A program made the translations under genes and the position numbers. Of a stretch of 33,836 nucleotides of DNA, positions 16,648-25,802 are shown piece by piece. The stretch's first letter is position 1. Each line of letters opens with the position of its first letter. Below the pieces are notes generated by a model. It was given only the letters and a program-made list of their open reading frames with translations. It was not told the origin of the DNA and did not search any database. Source of the DNA: Bacteroidota bacterium (GTDB lineage: Bacteria; Bacteroidota; Bacteroidia; B-17B0; Aurantibacillaceae); contig JAJNDK010000021.1 of NCBI GenBank assembly GCA_021156365.1, positions 1 through 33,836 on the forward strand. Reading direction: 5' to 3'.

Positions 16648-17109
16648 TTATTTTAATACGGATCGTTCCGCTACGTCTTTTAAAAAACCATTACGTGTCA
16701 GCAGGAAATCAGTCATATGCCGTTTCAGTACCAGCTTGTCGAATAGGCTGCCAATGAAGCCAAACGGAACTTCATACGTAAAAATATCCTTCATCGTTGT
16801 GATCCCGTCTTTGTATTCGAAAAGATGAATGTGGTGCATGGATTTGAAAGCGCCTTTCAGCATGCGGTCCTCAAAGGAATGTGGACGGTCTACCTGTGTG
16901 ATCTTTACCGTCATCTTTTGCATAATACCAAAATGCCGGGCTTTCCAGGTGATCTCATCATTCAGCTCACAGATCCCCGAGGTTCTTCCGGCAATGGCTT
17001 TTTCTTTGGTATGTGCTGCGGATTGCTGATGGATATCTACGCTCAGTGACAAGTCAAAACAATGTTCGACAGGAGCTTTGATCGCTGTATAAAGGATGAT
17101 CTGTGTCAA
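16648..17109 (-). CDS. SRPBCC-family protein
   Basis: The 153-residue protein has the SRPBCC (START/Bet v1-like) fold signature: an N-terminal strand IILYTAIKAPVEHCFDLSLS, then TSGICELNDEITWKARHFGI, DRPHSFEDRMLKGAFKSM, and a C-terminal helix FGFIGSLFDKLVLKRHMTDF. Proteins of this type bind hydrophobic ligands; the ligand here is unknown. The start is a TTG at 17109 directly after the TAA stop of the giant gene and in the same frame, so the junction reads TAA-TTG. No ATG lies near the conserved N-terminus, and the family alignment begins exactly here, so TTG is the likely start and expression probably depends on reinitiation from the giant gene. Confidence 0.82.
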   Translation of the reverse strand: MTQIILYTAIKAPVEHCFDLSLSVDIHQQSAAHTKEKAIAGRTSGICELNDEITWKARHFGIMQKMTVKITQVDRPHSFEDRMLKGAFKSMHHIHLFEYKDGITTMKDIFTYEVPFGFIGSLFDKLVLKRHMTDFLLTRNGFLKDVAERSVLK

Positions 17110-20100
17110 TTACCTGTTCAGATAAGAGCTTGCCTCTGCACCGTATAGTTTTTTGCCGTCTTTGTATACGGTGATAAAGGCGTCGGTTATTCCATTGGCT
17201 TTCGCTTCTTCCATCAGCGTTCGTGCAAATTTCCCTTCCACGAATGAACCGACAGTATAAATATAGAGTCCGTTCACCTGGTTGGCAAGGATCGGCCAGT
17301 TTTTGATCTTCAGGAAGTTATTGGCAACATTCTGGGGCAACTGATTTTTGTAAGCGCCTATCTGCACTTTAAATGTAATGCCTTCGTCGCCTGCTTTTAC
17401 GCCGTTCTCAGCAGTTGGCTGCGGTGCCTGTGTCACACCATTGTTGAACGGAGCTGCTGTATTGGTCGGAGCCGCCGTATTCGTTACAGCAGGCGTAATG
17501 GTATTTGTAACCGGGGCAACTGTATTAGTTACAGGTGCAGAAGCGCCATCGAACTGAATAGGATTTTCCGGAGGGAACTGCAGGTTTTCTCCGGCAGCAA
17601 TTTTTGCAAGCGCATCCGCAATTTTGATCCGTTGACCATTCTGGTATGCGGAAACAAAAGCATCAGGTATACCAAGTGCATTTACTTTTGCCCTGTCGGT
17701 TTTCACCCGGTCGATGTTGTTGTAGATCCCTGCCGTGTAGCGATACTGCCCGTTTGGCATACGCTCGCGGTAGATCGGTTTCAGATTATAGAGCTGGTTG
17801 CCGCTTACCTGGTTGGAGTATACACCTATTTGTACCGTAAAGAGCATTCCCTGCATGTCGTTCAGGTCGGAGCTCACAGCAACCGGTGTGGAATTATTCG
17901 TATTGGCTGGTGTTGTTGTAGTGTTATTTGCAGCTGTATTGTTTGCAGTGTTGTTATTCAATGTATTTGCTACACTGTTGGCGGTAGGAACATTGGAATT
18001 GATGGTGATCCCGGCAGTCTCATTCGGATCGTTGTTAACCGGAATGCCCTGTTTTTTCAGCTCATTGATCGCATCGGCAAGAGAGATCCGCTGCCCGTCT
18101 TTGTAAGCGACCACGAACGCATCTTTATAACCTAATTTTTTCAGATCATTCCGTACAGCATTGGCATTGTCGAATTTTTCGAAGCGGCCTGCCTGGTATC
18201 GAATAAAACCTGTTTGGGTACGTTCGCCTCTTAACGGTGACAGCCCTTTGAAAAGATCATCGGGGATCTGGTTTTTGAAAGCGCCGATCTGCACGGCAAA
18301 AATAATTCCGTTAGGCAGTTTTTCATCGAGCGGTATCGGGTTGTTGGATGAGTAGGCATTATTGTTTTTCACTGAAATACCTGCAGCTGTTGTAATGTTT
18401 GCATTGTTGGATGCTGTATTCGTATTGTTGGTATTGTTTGCTGTAGTATTGGTATTCGTCGTAGTAGTGGTATTAGTGGTGGCTGTATTGTTATTGGTAG
18501 CCGAAGTGTTGTTATTAGTGCTATTATTCGTATTGTTTGTAACAGGAGGAGTAAGCGCTTTGATCTTATTATTGTTAGCGGCTACAGCTTTGTTATTGGC
18601 TGCTTTTTGGTTTTGCAATGTTGTGATCCGTTGATTGATCTTTGTTTTATCCGCTGCATTTGCCGTAGTCAGTTTTTTTCGTTCAAGCGTTATTTCCGCA
18701 TCAATGACACTGTTGTATTTGTTCAGGACTGCATTCCGGGCGCTGAGATTGCTTTCGTTCTCTTCTGCACCATTGAAACTTTTCAGGTCGTCGTCATATT
18801 TTGTAGCATTGTCCCTGAACGTTGGAGAGTAGTCAGCATATTTGGAAGTCGCAGTCGGTGTAGTGGAAGTATTGTTCGCAGCAGTGTTGCCGGTATTGGA
18901 TTGCTGGCCGGAGGCGATCCGGATGTTTTCGAGCGTTTTCGGATCGAGGCTTTGCTCATAGGCTTCCGCTTCCATTTTCTTGCTATCGGCAAAGGATTTG
19001 GTATTGCCTGCCAGTTCCATTACGGAATCACCTTTTGCTTTGAACTCGTTGGCCAGCCGGTCGAGCTTTGCAGCCTGCTCCTGTTTCAGGTTACGTTCAT
19101 CACCTGAAGGAAGTTTGTCCAACTGTATACGCAGGTCGTTCGATTCCTTCAGGTATAGGGTAGCCTGTTCGTAATAGTTTTTTGCTTTTGTACTTTCCTT
19201 CTCTGCAATGTCTTCATATTTTTTTACTTCCTGGGTGAAGGTGGTATAGTTCTTATACTCCGGTGTGCTTTGAACGGCTTTTATCTGCGCAGGGCTCAGC
19301 TTACCGTTGGAAGGTGTTACAGTGTTGGTGGAGGCTGTATTGGTATTTGAAGTATTTGATGTGGTATTGTTTGTAGTAGTGTTATCGGTCGAATTTGTAT
19401 TGTTGGTGGAAGTGGAATTGTTTGTAGTATTGGATGCGGTAGACGAGCTGTTTTGCAATTGTTCGCTTTCCGTATTGGCTTCGTTCGTTTTGCTGATTGC
19501 TGCTCTTAGTTTTTTGTTGGCATCCAACAGCATCGCATTTTTTTCTTTCAGGTTAGTAGAACTGCCTGCATTCGATAATAGGGCAGTCGCTTCACTGTAC
19601 AGATTCGTTGCTTCCTGGTCTTTTTGTTGTATGCTGCTATTGGTGCCGTTTGGCTTGGCTTCGTTTCCTTTCAGGCGGTTCATCACAAATGCATATTCCT
19701 GCTTGTTGGCTTCCGCCAGTTCTTCGAGGGCTTTGATCTTATCCTGCTCTTCTTTGTTCAATTCATTTTTTATATCCGCTACATTGCTTTCATTTACAGC
19801 ATTCGTGTTGCCGTTTTGAGAAGGAGTAAAAGCCGGATTGCTCTTTTTGAGTAAAGCGAGGGCTTCCTGTTGTTTTTTGAGCGCTTGCTGTTCTTTGTCT
19901 TCCACGTTGCTGAACGAAGCAGACTTCGCAGCTACATCCTGCTCCGCATTGGCTTCCTCTTCTATCCGCATGGCCTGGTTGTAGAGTGTTTTGGCTTCGC
20001 TGATCAATGAATTTATTTTCGTTATCACCGGATTTGGTTTTGATCCGTTGGCCTTCATATACTCATCGATCGTTTTCTCATTCTGTGCATAGGCTGCTTC

Positions 20101-23100
20101 ATTGTCTTTTGCTGTAAGAAGAGCAGCCTCAAATCTCTTGTTTGCTGCCATCGATTCCAGTTCTTTTACTTTTGCCAGGTTCTCCTGCTTCGCTTGTCCC
20201 GACAGGTTGTTTGTTTTCTTACGAAGATCGGTTGCTTCCGCGTACTGCTTTTCTGCCTCCGCATTCAGCTGGTTTATTTTCTCTGTGTTCTTTGGCGTGT
20301 CGCCTGTGCTGTTCTGAAGTGTGTTCTGAGCGGCAGTGACTTTGCCTGCAGTGTTTTTCGCATCGGCTACTGCGGCATTGTAGTCGCTTTCGGCTTTTTG
20401 CTTCAGTGTAACGGCTGCCGGGTTACTATAAGCATTATCAGCGAACAAGGATTGCTCTTCTGAGTTGGTGAATGAATTGAGCGTGTTGTTGAGATCATTC
20501 AGGCTATTGTTCAATGGCTGATTGTTTGTATTGGCGGCCGTGTTATTGGAAGTATTGTTTGTATTACCGGTGTTGTTGTTTGCAGTATTCGAAGTATTGT
20601 TGGAAGTGTTTGTGTTGTTGTTCGCAGCTGTAGAATTGTTCTCCACATTTTTGAAATACGCGATCTTCGAATCATTGATCTTTTTGTCTTCCTGTTGCTC
20701 TTTTTTGATCGCTTCCAATTCCTGGATCTTCGTATTGATTGCTGTTTTCTCAGCCGGTGTTTTCGCTTTTTTCAGCTCATTCTTTTTATCTGTGATCGAT
20801 TTGTCAATGGCTGCAATATAGGTATCGATCAGTTTGTTCTGCCCGGTATAGCGCCCGGAAGATTCGGGCTGGGAATTCAGCTTTGTGCTTTGCTCCTCAA
20901 AATTCTTTTGCTCTTTTTGAATGCCGCTCAGGTTCTCATTCCCGGATGTGTTATTGGTTATCGGGTTCAAGGAATTGGTGTTGTTTGTATTGTTGGTGGC
21001 AGTAGTATTAGTCGAATTACCGGAATTGTTGGTCGTATTGTTTGGATTTGTGGAAGTGTTACTGTTGTTGGTTGAGTTACTGGTGTTACCCGAATTGTTG
21101 TTTGGAATAGCTGTTACAGCTTCGGAGCTCTTTACCTCTGTCAGCATATTGCTGGCAAAGTCTGCCTGGCTTTTCAGCGCATCACTTTCCTTTTTCAGAG
21201 ACGTGATCCTGTTCTCTGTTTTTGTTTGTTCAGCGGTTTTTGCGTTCAGATCTGTCGTGAGCTCGTCTTTCTGTGCTTTCAGGTTATCCAGCAATGTCTT
21301 GTCCTTCGTAGTGCTGATCTCCTTATTGATATCATTCATCTCTTTCTGAAGCTCGGCTACATCATTTTTGATCTTGTATAGCGACGGTTCCAGGTTTTTT
21401 ATTTCCTCATCCTTCCGAAGGGCTTCACTCTTAATAGAGTTCGCCAGATCGTTGCTTGTATTCTTCGGTGCATTGCTTATTTGCTCCAGCTCTTTCTGGA
21501 TCGCTTCCAGTTTGCTCAGTGCATCTTTGTTGTTCTTCGATTTGTTTACCTGCTGCAAAGCTTCTGCATACTTCTGCTGCAGATCGGCTTCTTTCGCTTT
21601 GTTGTTGGCATCCAGGTCCAGCTGTTTGGCAATGTTCTCTGCCAGTGCCGCCTGGTCTTCCAGTTTTTTTGCTTCCTCTTTCAGTTCATTTGCCTTATCC
21701 AGCAAGGGTTCTTTTTTTATGGGATCTGTTTCCTTGTTGGCATTCCCGATAGCCTGCAGTGCTTCCTGTTCTTTCTGTTCCGCTTCAATTTTCTGGTTGT
21801 TCACAAACGTGAAAGCATCATTGGCATCCGATTTCAGTTTTACAGCTTCTTCTTTCAATTCTTTGACATCATCAAAGGCGATCTTTTCCAGCTGCTGATT
21901 GTTCATCGTTGTGTTGGAAGTTGTATTACCCGTATTGTTTGACGTATTGGTATTCGAAGTGTTTGTATTATTGGAAGTGTTGGAATTATTAGTGTTCGTT
22001 GAAGTAACCGTATTGGTAGCGGCAGGCGTGGTAAAATCGGAAGCATTCACATCCATCTTCGATTTTTCTTCGATGATCTCTATATAATCCTTGTAGGCAT
22101 TCTCGTCGCTCGAATTGGTCTTAAAGAAATTTTTGATCACCAATGTCTGGTCTTTATAACCGATCGTTTGCCTGTAGGGAATGAGCGAGTTGTTCTCCGG
22201 GATATCAATGCCTTCCGATTGTGTTGTAAAACCAGGTGTTTCCACTGTGAAAATGAATTTGCCTCCGTTCGGGATCTTCATCAGGTACGCCCCATCACTG
22301 CCCGCCTGGAATTTTCCTACATTTTCTCCGGCATTGATGTCTTTTACAGAGATCCGCGAAGCCACACTCTGCGTTTCATTTTGTTTCAGCACATTCCCTT
22401 TGATGTAAATAAATTCCGGAGGTCTGCGTTCCGTATTGATCTTGAACACATCGATCTTACCGACAGGGCTCTGGCGGGTAGAGGAGAAGTAAGCCGTTTT
22501 TTCAAGTGAATCGGTTACGAATAGAATATCGTCATTCGGTGTATTAATAGGAAAGTCAAGGTTCACCGGGCTGCTCCAGGTGCGTGTGTTCTCATCGAAT
22601 TCCGATTTGAAGAGATCGTAACCACCCATGCTGTTGTGTCCTTTGGATGCAAAGTACAATACCTTCCCGTTCGGATGGAGGAATGGGTAGTCTTCGTCGA
22701 ACCCTGTGTTGATAGGCGCTCCGAGACTTTGCGGTTTGCTCCATTCACCATTGGGCAATTTACGGACAATGTAAATATCCTTGTTGTCTCCGCTGCCGTA
22801 GCTGGAATAATACAGCTGGTCATTTGATTTGGGAAGATAAACGATCGACTTGTTCTTTTTCTTTTTATCTGCAGCGGTCATGTACTCTGCAGGTTTCACA
22901 AGTAATTTTCCGCCTATGCCTTTGAGGTTATAACTTCTGAAGTATTCGGTTTCCACTAACTGCTTTTTTTCCAGCACCACCAATTCATTCAGATTGCTCA
23001 GCAAACGTTTCCCGTTCTTGCAGGCATTGATCTCCATATCCACCTGGAGTTTTTTTACCATACCGCCGGAACCAATGGCTTTGTAATCGGTGTACAACTT

Positions 23101-23550
23101 TATGGCCTCATCAAAACGGAAATTGGAATGGTATGCTTTTGCAAGATAGAACTTGGCTTCCTTCTCACAGTCTTTGATATTCTTGTTGGCAAATTCGAGA
23201 TAGGGATAACACTTTTTTTTGTCGGGATCCGTATAGAGCATGCAGACACCGAGGCGGTAATTGTAATTCGGATCTTTGGGATAGGTGGAAACAAGCTGTG
23301 AATATGCCTTGTAGCCGGCTGCATAATCTTCGTCCTCAAAAGCCTTCGCGGCTTGTTTTTTCAATTCTTCTTCATTCGCATACTGAGCATGTGCTTTTTG
23401 CGGATTTAAAAAACCGAGAAAAAAGAACAGCAGGATCAGGTTCCGAAAAGTAGCCGGAACAGAACGATGAATGGTTTTAGCAATTTTCGGCACTGATGAC
23501 GTTATTCCATGTGGCAAGTAATTGAAAATAAGATTGTCACATGAAAACAT
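17110..23550 (-). CDS. Giant envelope protein: PorE-like front end, coiled coils with Asn/Thr linkers, three SPOR-like repeats
   Basis: Counting from the ATG at 23550 the protein has 2146 residues. The frame opens upstream at a GTG (23646), but a promoter-like box at 23596-23603 argues for a later start; a GTG at 23493 would give the most canonical signal peptide. The signal sequence ends at KAHAQ (about residue 56). TPR-like helices (57-190) lead into a PD40 beta-propeller (236-390, for example GEWSKPQSLGAPINTGFDED and SMGGYDLFKSEF) and a carboxypeptidase-regulatory-like domain (378-450). Then come long coiled-coil blocks separated by Asn/Thr-rich linkers near 504-550, 810-871, 968-1013, 1365-1415, 1550-1568, 1667-1720, 1848-1890 and 2003-2040. 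Three SPOR-like modules close it (1748-1838, 1901-1988, 2060-2146), each starting FxVQIGxxxNQ. The front end matches PorE architecture. I infer a periplasmic or outer-membrane scaffold that binds peptidoglycan. The SRPBCC gene follows directly. Confidence 0.88.
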   Translation of the reverse strand: MFSCDNLIFNYLPHGITSSVPKIAKTIHRSVPATFRNLILLFFFLGFLNPQKAHAQYANEEELKKQAAKAFEDEDYAAGYKAYSQLVSTYPKDPNYNYRLGVCMLYTDPDKKKCYPYLEFANKNIKDCEKEAKFYLAKAYHSNFRFDEAIKLYTDYKAIGSGGMVKKLQVDMEINACKNGKRLLSNLNELVVLEKKQLVETEYFRSYNLKGIGGKLLVKPAEYMTAADKKKKNKSIVYLPKSNDQLYYSSYGSGDNKDIYIVRKLPNGEWSKPQSLGAPINTGFDEDYPFLHPNGKVLYFASKGHNSMGGYDLFKSEFDENTRTWSSPVNLDFPINTPNDDILFVTDSLEKTAYFSSTRQSPVGKIDVFKINTERRPPEFIYIKGNVLKQNETQSVASRISVKDINAGENVGKFQAGSDGAYLMKIPNGGKFIFTVETPGFTTQSEGIDIPENNSLIPYRQTIGYKDQTLVIKNFFKTNSSDENAYKDYIEIIEEKSKMDVNASDFTTPAATNTVTSTNTNNSNTSNNTNTSNTNTSNNTGNTTSNTTMNNQQLEKIAFDDVKELKEEAVKLKSDANDAFTFVNNQKIEAEQKEQEALQAIGNANKETDPIKKEPLLDKANELKEEAKKLEDQAALAENIAKQLDLDANNKAKEADLQQKYAEALQQVNKSKNNKDALSKLEAIQKELEQISNAPKNTSNDLANSIKSEALRKDEEIKNLEPSLYKIKNDVAELQKEMNDINKEISTTKDKTLLDNLKAQKDELTTDLNAKTAEQTKTENRITSLKKESDALKSQADFASNMLTEVKSSEAVTAIPNNNSGNTSNSTNNSNTSTNPNNTTNNSGNSTNTTATNNTNNTNSLNPITNNTSGNENLSGIQKEQKNFEEQSTKLNSQPESSGRYTGQNKLIDTYIAAIDKSITDKKNELKKAKTPAEKTAINTKIQELEAIKKEQQEDKKINDSKIAYFKNVENNSTAANNNTNTSNNTSNTANNNTGNTNNTSNNTAANTNNQPLNNSLNDLNNTLNSFTNSEEQSLFADNAYSNPAAVTLKQKAESDYNAAVADAKNTAGKVTAAQNTLQNSTGDTPKNTEKINQLNAEAEKQYAEATDLRKKTNNLSGQAKQENLAKVKELESMAANKRFEAALLTAKDNEAAYAQNEKTIDEYMKANGSKPNPVITKINSLISEAKTLYNQAMRIEEEANAEQDVAAKSASFSNVEDKEQQALKKQQEALALLKKSNPAFTPSQNGNTNAVNESNVADIKNELNKEEQDKIKALEELAEANKQEYAFVMNRLKGNEAKPNGTNSSIQQKDQEATNLYSEATALLSNAGSSTNLKEKNAMLLDANKKLRAAISKTNEANTESEQLQNSSSTASNTTNNSTSTNNTNSTDNTTTNNTTSNTSNTNTASTNTVTPSNGKLSPAQIKAVQSTPEYKNYTTFTQEVKKYEDIAEKESTKAKNYYEQATLYLKESNDLRIQLDKLPSGDERNLKQEQAAKLDRLANEFKAKGDSVMELAGNTKSFADSKKMEAEAYEQSLDPKTLENIRIASGQQSNTGNTAANNTSTTPTATSKYADYSPTFRDNATKYDDDLKSFNGAEENESNLSARNAVLNKYNSVIDAEITLERKKLTTANAADKTKINQRITTLQNQKAANNKAVAANNNKIKALTPPVTNNTNNSTNNNTSATNNNTATTNTTTTTNTNTTANNTNNTNTASNNANITTAAGISVKNNNAYSSNNPIPLDEKLPNGIIFAVQIGAFKNQIPDDLFKGLSPLRGERTQTGFIRYQAGRFEKFDNANAVRNDLKKLGYKDAFVVAYKDGQRISLADAINELKKQGIPVNNDPNETAGITINSNVPTANSVANTLNNNTANNTAANNTTTTPANTNNSTPVAVSSDLNDMQGMLFTVQIGVYSNQVSGNQLYNLKPIYRERMPNGQYRYTAGIYNNIDRVKTDRAKVNALGIPDAFVSAYQNGQRIKIADALAKIAAGENLQFPPENPIQFDGASAPVTNTVAPVTNTITPAVTNTAAPTNTAAPFNNGVTQAPQPTAENGVKAGDEGITFKVQIGAYKNQLPQNVANNFLKIKNWPILANQVNGLYIYTVGSFVEGKFARTLMEEAKANGITDAFITVYKDGKKLYGAEASSYLNR
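17113..18315 (-). repeat. Three SPOR-like repeat modules in the giant gene
   Basis: Modules begin near 18305, 17845 and 17373 (minus strand). Each starts with the strand FAVQIGAFKNQ, FTVQIGVYSNQ or FKVQIGAYKNQ, and contains a second conserved half: RYQAGRF, RYTAGIY or IYTVGSF, followed by a helix and DAF(V/I)(V/S/T)(A/V)Y(K/Q)(D/N)G(Q/K). This two-half pattern is that of SPOR domains, which in other bacteria bind glycan strands stripped of stem peptides. Asn/Thr-rich linkers separate the copies. Confidence 0.75.
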
Positions 23551-23595
23551 AAACCTTAAACGTGCTTTTGTATTAATATGTTCCGGATAAATTAA

Positions 23596-23603
23596 CAAAA
23601 ATA
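23596..23603 (-). promoter_or_regulatory. -7 box upstream of the giant gene
   Basis: The minus strand reads TATTTTTG, an exact TAnnTTTG match. A start of transcription near 23589 would leave a leader of about 39 bases before the ATG at 23550. This makes the upstream GTG at 23646 an unlikely start. Confidence 0.5.
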
Positions 23604-23741
23604 CGATTTTAGTCCTTAAGATGCGAAGTAAACACAAATTACACACTATTCAGAGCCCTTCCGGCGTATTTATAAGGTCTTAAGTGTTAATTACTTGTAA
23701 AGCAATAAAACGGGTAAAAACACGTTATATTTTGAGTATTT

Positions 23742-25754
23742 TTGTATAAAATTAAAAAACTGCGCTCACTTAGTATCATATTTCTTCTTTTTCCTTTGCT
23801 GACAAAGGCTTTCGTGAATTCGCCACAGGTCAATTGTGTAAGTGTTTCCGGTGGTGATGTTACACTCAACTGGACAGCCCCTGCCGACCCTTCTTCCGAA
23901 TTTGTTAGTTATAACATATTTGTTTCCAATTCGTTAAATGGAACTTACAGCCCCGTTATTACCATTCCTACTCTCGCCACCACTTCGTATACCTACGTAG
24001 GTGCAGGAGCCAACACAACCCCTAAGTTTTTCTATATCACGACCACTTCCAGCGACGGAAGCACCCAGCCAGCGACCGATACGGTGCGGACCATTTTCCT
24101 GGTGGTAACCAATCCCCTGAATGGCGGCGTGGGATTTTTGCAATGGAACCCGGTTTCCGATCCCTTGCATCCCAGTTCAGGAGTAAGTTATACGATCTAC
24201 CGTGAATATCCTGCCGGAGTATATTCGGTGCTGGGAACCACTACCAACACCAAATGGCGCGACACCATTTCCATTTGCAGCTTTGCATTCAATTATTATG
24301 TAGAGATCTCGGATGCCAATGGTTGCAACTCCACTTCCAATGTAGTGAATATTACGATCGAGGATAAAACGGACCCTGTGCCTCCCGGACTGGATTCTGT
24401 GAGTATAGATCCTTTTACAGGCGATACGATCATGGGCATAAGTGCCTCTCCTTCGCAGGATGTAGTAGCTTTCCAGACCTACCAATATGTAGGGGTGTCG
24501 TACGCGAACTATCATGTGCTCACCGGTAATTTCTCACATACTGATACCATCAGGGGCGGAAGCGGAACCTATAGTGTGGCCAGTATGGACAGCTGCGGGA
24601 ATCTCAGCATTATATTGCCTAATCAGAGGACCATTGGCCTTCAATACAACTATTCATTATGTGGCAGAAGCGTCACGCTCGGCTGGACACCTTATATTAA
24701 TATGCGGAACGGTGTACGAACCTACAGGATCTTTCAGTCGGTTAACGGGGGAGCTTATACAATGATCGATGATACGGCGGGATTGAGCTATACAGTAGAG
24801 AACCTGCAGCAAAACAAAACCTATAAGTTCTTCGTGAGGGCAGTGGACAGCACCGGCACCATTACCTCCAGTTCCAACGTTATCACTTTTTTTTCGAAAA
24901 GCCAGCCGCTTCCTGTTTTTATATATGTGAAAAGTGTGAGTGTAAACCTGGCGCAGGATATCGATATCGGGATCCAGGTAGATGATACATCCGGTGTGCA
25001 GGGTATCGAAGTGTATCGCTCCCGCAGTGCTACAGGTACTTTCACGTTGGTAGGCTACATCACTTGTGCCCCGGGCAATGCCAGCTATTACATTACCGAT
25101 GCGAATGTGGAAACGGCCACTACCGAATATTATTACAAAGCAATTGCCATCGACAGCTGCGGGCTTCCGGCCATTACTTCCAATGTCAGTAAGTCGGTTG
25201 TGCTGCAGGTTGTTTCCAATGCCGACCGCACAAATACGCTGAGCTGGACGGATTATGAAAGTTACTTAGGAAATGTGGCCGCATGGAATATCTATCGTTC
25301 GGTGGATGATGTTTTTGATCCGGTGCCGGTTGCAACCGTGCCGGGTGGGATCTTTACTTACATCGATGATGTGGAGGCATTTATTCCCAATGCAGGCCGG
25401 TTCAATTATTATGTGCAGGCAGTGGAAGGTACGGGAAATCCATACGGCCTGATGGAGCTCAGCAATTCCAATATTGCAGAGACCTATCACAGCGACAATA
25501 TTTTCATCCCTTCGGCTTTTGTACCGAAAGGCCTGAACAAGGTGTTCCTGCCGATGACGCAATACGTGGAAAAAACCGAATACATGGTAAGCATTTACGA
25601 CCGCTGGGGCGGAAAGATCTGGGAAACGCAGAGCGACTCGGAAGGCTGGGATGGCGGCGGACACGAAGGCGGCTGGTATGTATATGTAATAGAATACAAA
25701 AATGCCTTTGGGGAATACAAACGCATCAATGGAAATGTGTTGATGATCAAATAG
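23742..25754 (+). CDS. Secreted fibronectin-like surface protein with type B (gliding-associated) sorting domain
   Basis: The 670-residue protein begins with a signal-like segment (KIKKLRSLSIIFLLFPLLTKAF) and continues with repeated beta-sandwich units of fibronectin type III character. Examples are CVSVSGGDVTLNWTAPADPS, SVTLGWTPYINMRNGVRTYR and RTNTLSWTDYESYLGNVAAW, each with the typical 'Y-x-I-(F/Y)' strand. The last 80 residues are the gliding-motility-associated C-terminal domain: IFIPSAFVPKGLNKVFLP, VSIYDRWGGKIWETQSDSEG, WDGGGHEGGWYVYVIEYKN. It should be exported by the T9SS and displayed on the surface or secreted. No ATG is available: a TGA lies at 23733 in frame, and the only plausible start before the signal peptide is the TTG at 23742 (or a non-standard ATT at 23751). 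It is divergent from the giant SPOR gene. Confidence 0.87.
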   Translation: MYKIKKLRSLSIIFLLFPLLTKAFVNSPQVNCVSVSGGDVTLNWTAPADPSSEFVSYNIFVSNSLNGTYSPVITIPTLATTSYTYVGAGANTTPKFFYITTTSSDGSTQPATDTVRTIFLVVTNPLNGGVGFLQWNPVSDPLHPSSGVSYTIYREYPAGVYSVLGTTTNTKWRDTISICSFAFNYYVEISDANGCNSTSNVVNITIEDKTDPVPPGLDSVSIDPFTGDTIMGISASPSQDVVAFQTYQYVGVSYANYHVLTGNFSHTDTIRGGSGTYSVASMDSCGNLSIILPNQRTIGLQYNYSLCGRSVTLGWTPYINMRNGVRTYRIFQSVNGGAYTMIDDTAGLSYTVENLQQNKTYKFFVRAVDSTGTITSSSNVITFFSKSQPLPVFIYVKSVSVNLAQDIDIGIQVDDTSGVQGIEVYRSRSATGTFTLVGYITCAPGNASYYITDANVETATTEYYYKAIAIDSCGLPAITSNVSKSVVLQVVSNADRTNTLSWTDYESYLGNVAAWNIYRSVDDVFDPVPVATVPGGIFTYIDDVEAFIPNAGRFNYYVQAVEGTGNPYGLMELSNSNIAETYHSDNIFIPSAFVPKGLNKVFLPMTQYVEKTEYMVSIYDRWGGKIWETQSDSEGWDGGGHEGGWYVYVIEYKNAFGEYKRINGNVLMIK

Positions 25755-25802
25755 CCTTATATGGTTCCAGAGAAAATGCCGTGCAGTATTTTAATGTGTA
25801 GA

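Noticed and set aside
18362-18634. Very hydrophobic plus-strand frame rich in Leu and Val inside the giant gene, looking like a membrane protein
   Set aside because: It is the antisense of an Asn/Thr-rich codon tract; AAC/AAT/ACA read backwards give GTT/ATT/TGT-type codons. Several similar plus-strand frames (for example 19307-19819, 20522-20821) have the same cause.
17110-23646. Idea that the Asn/Thr-rich gene is a CRISPR-like or satellite DNA array
   Set aside because: The repeats are irregular in length and keep one reading frame throughout. They alternate with folded-domain and coiled-coil sequence in a single 2,100-residue frame.
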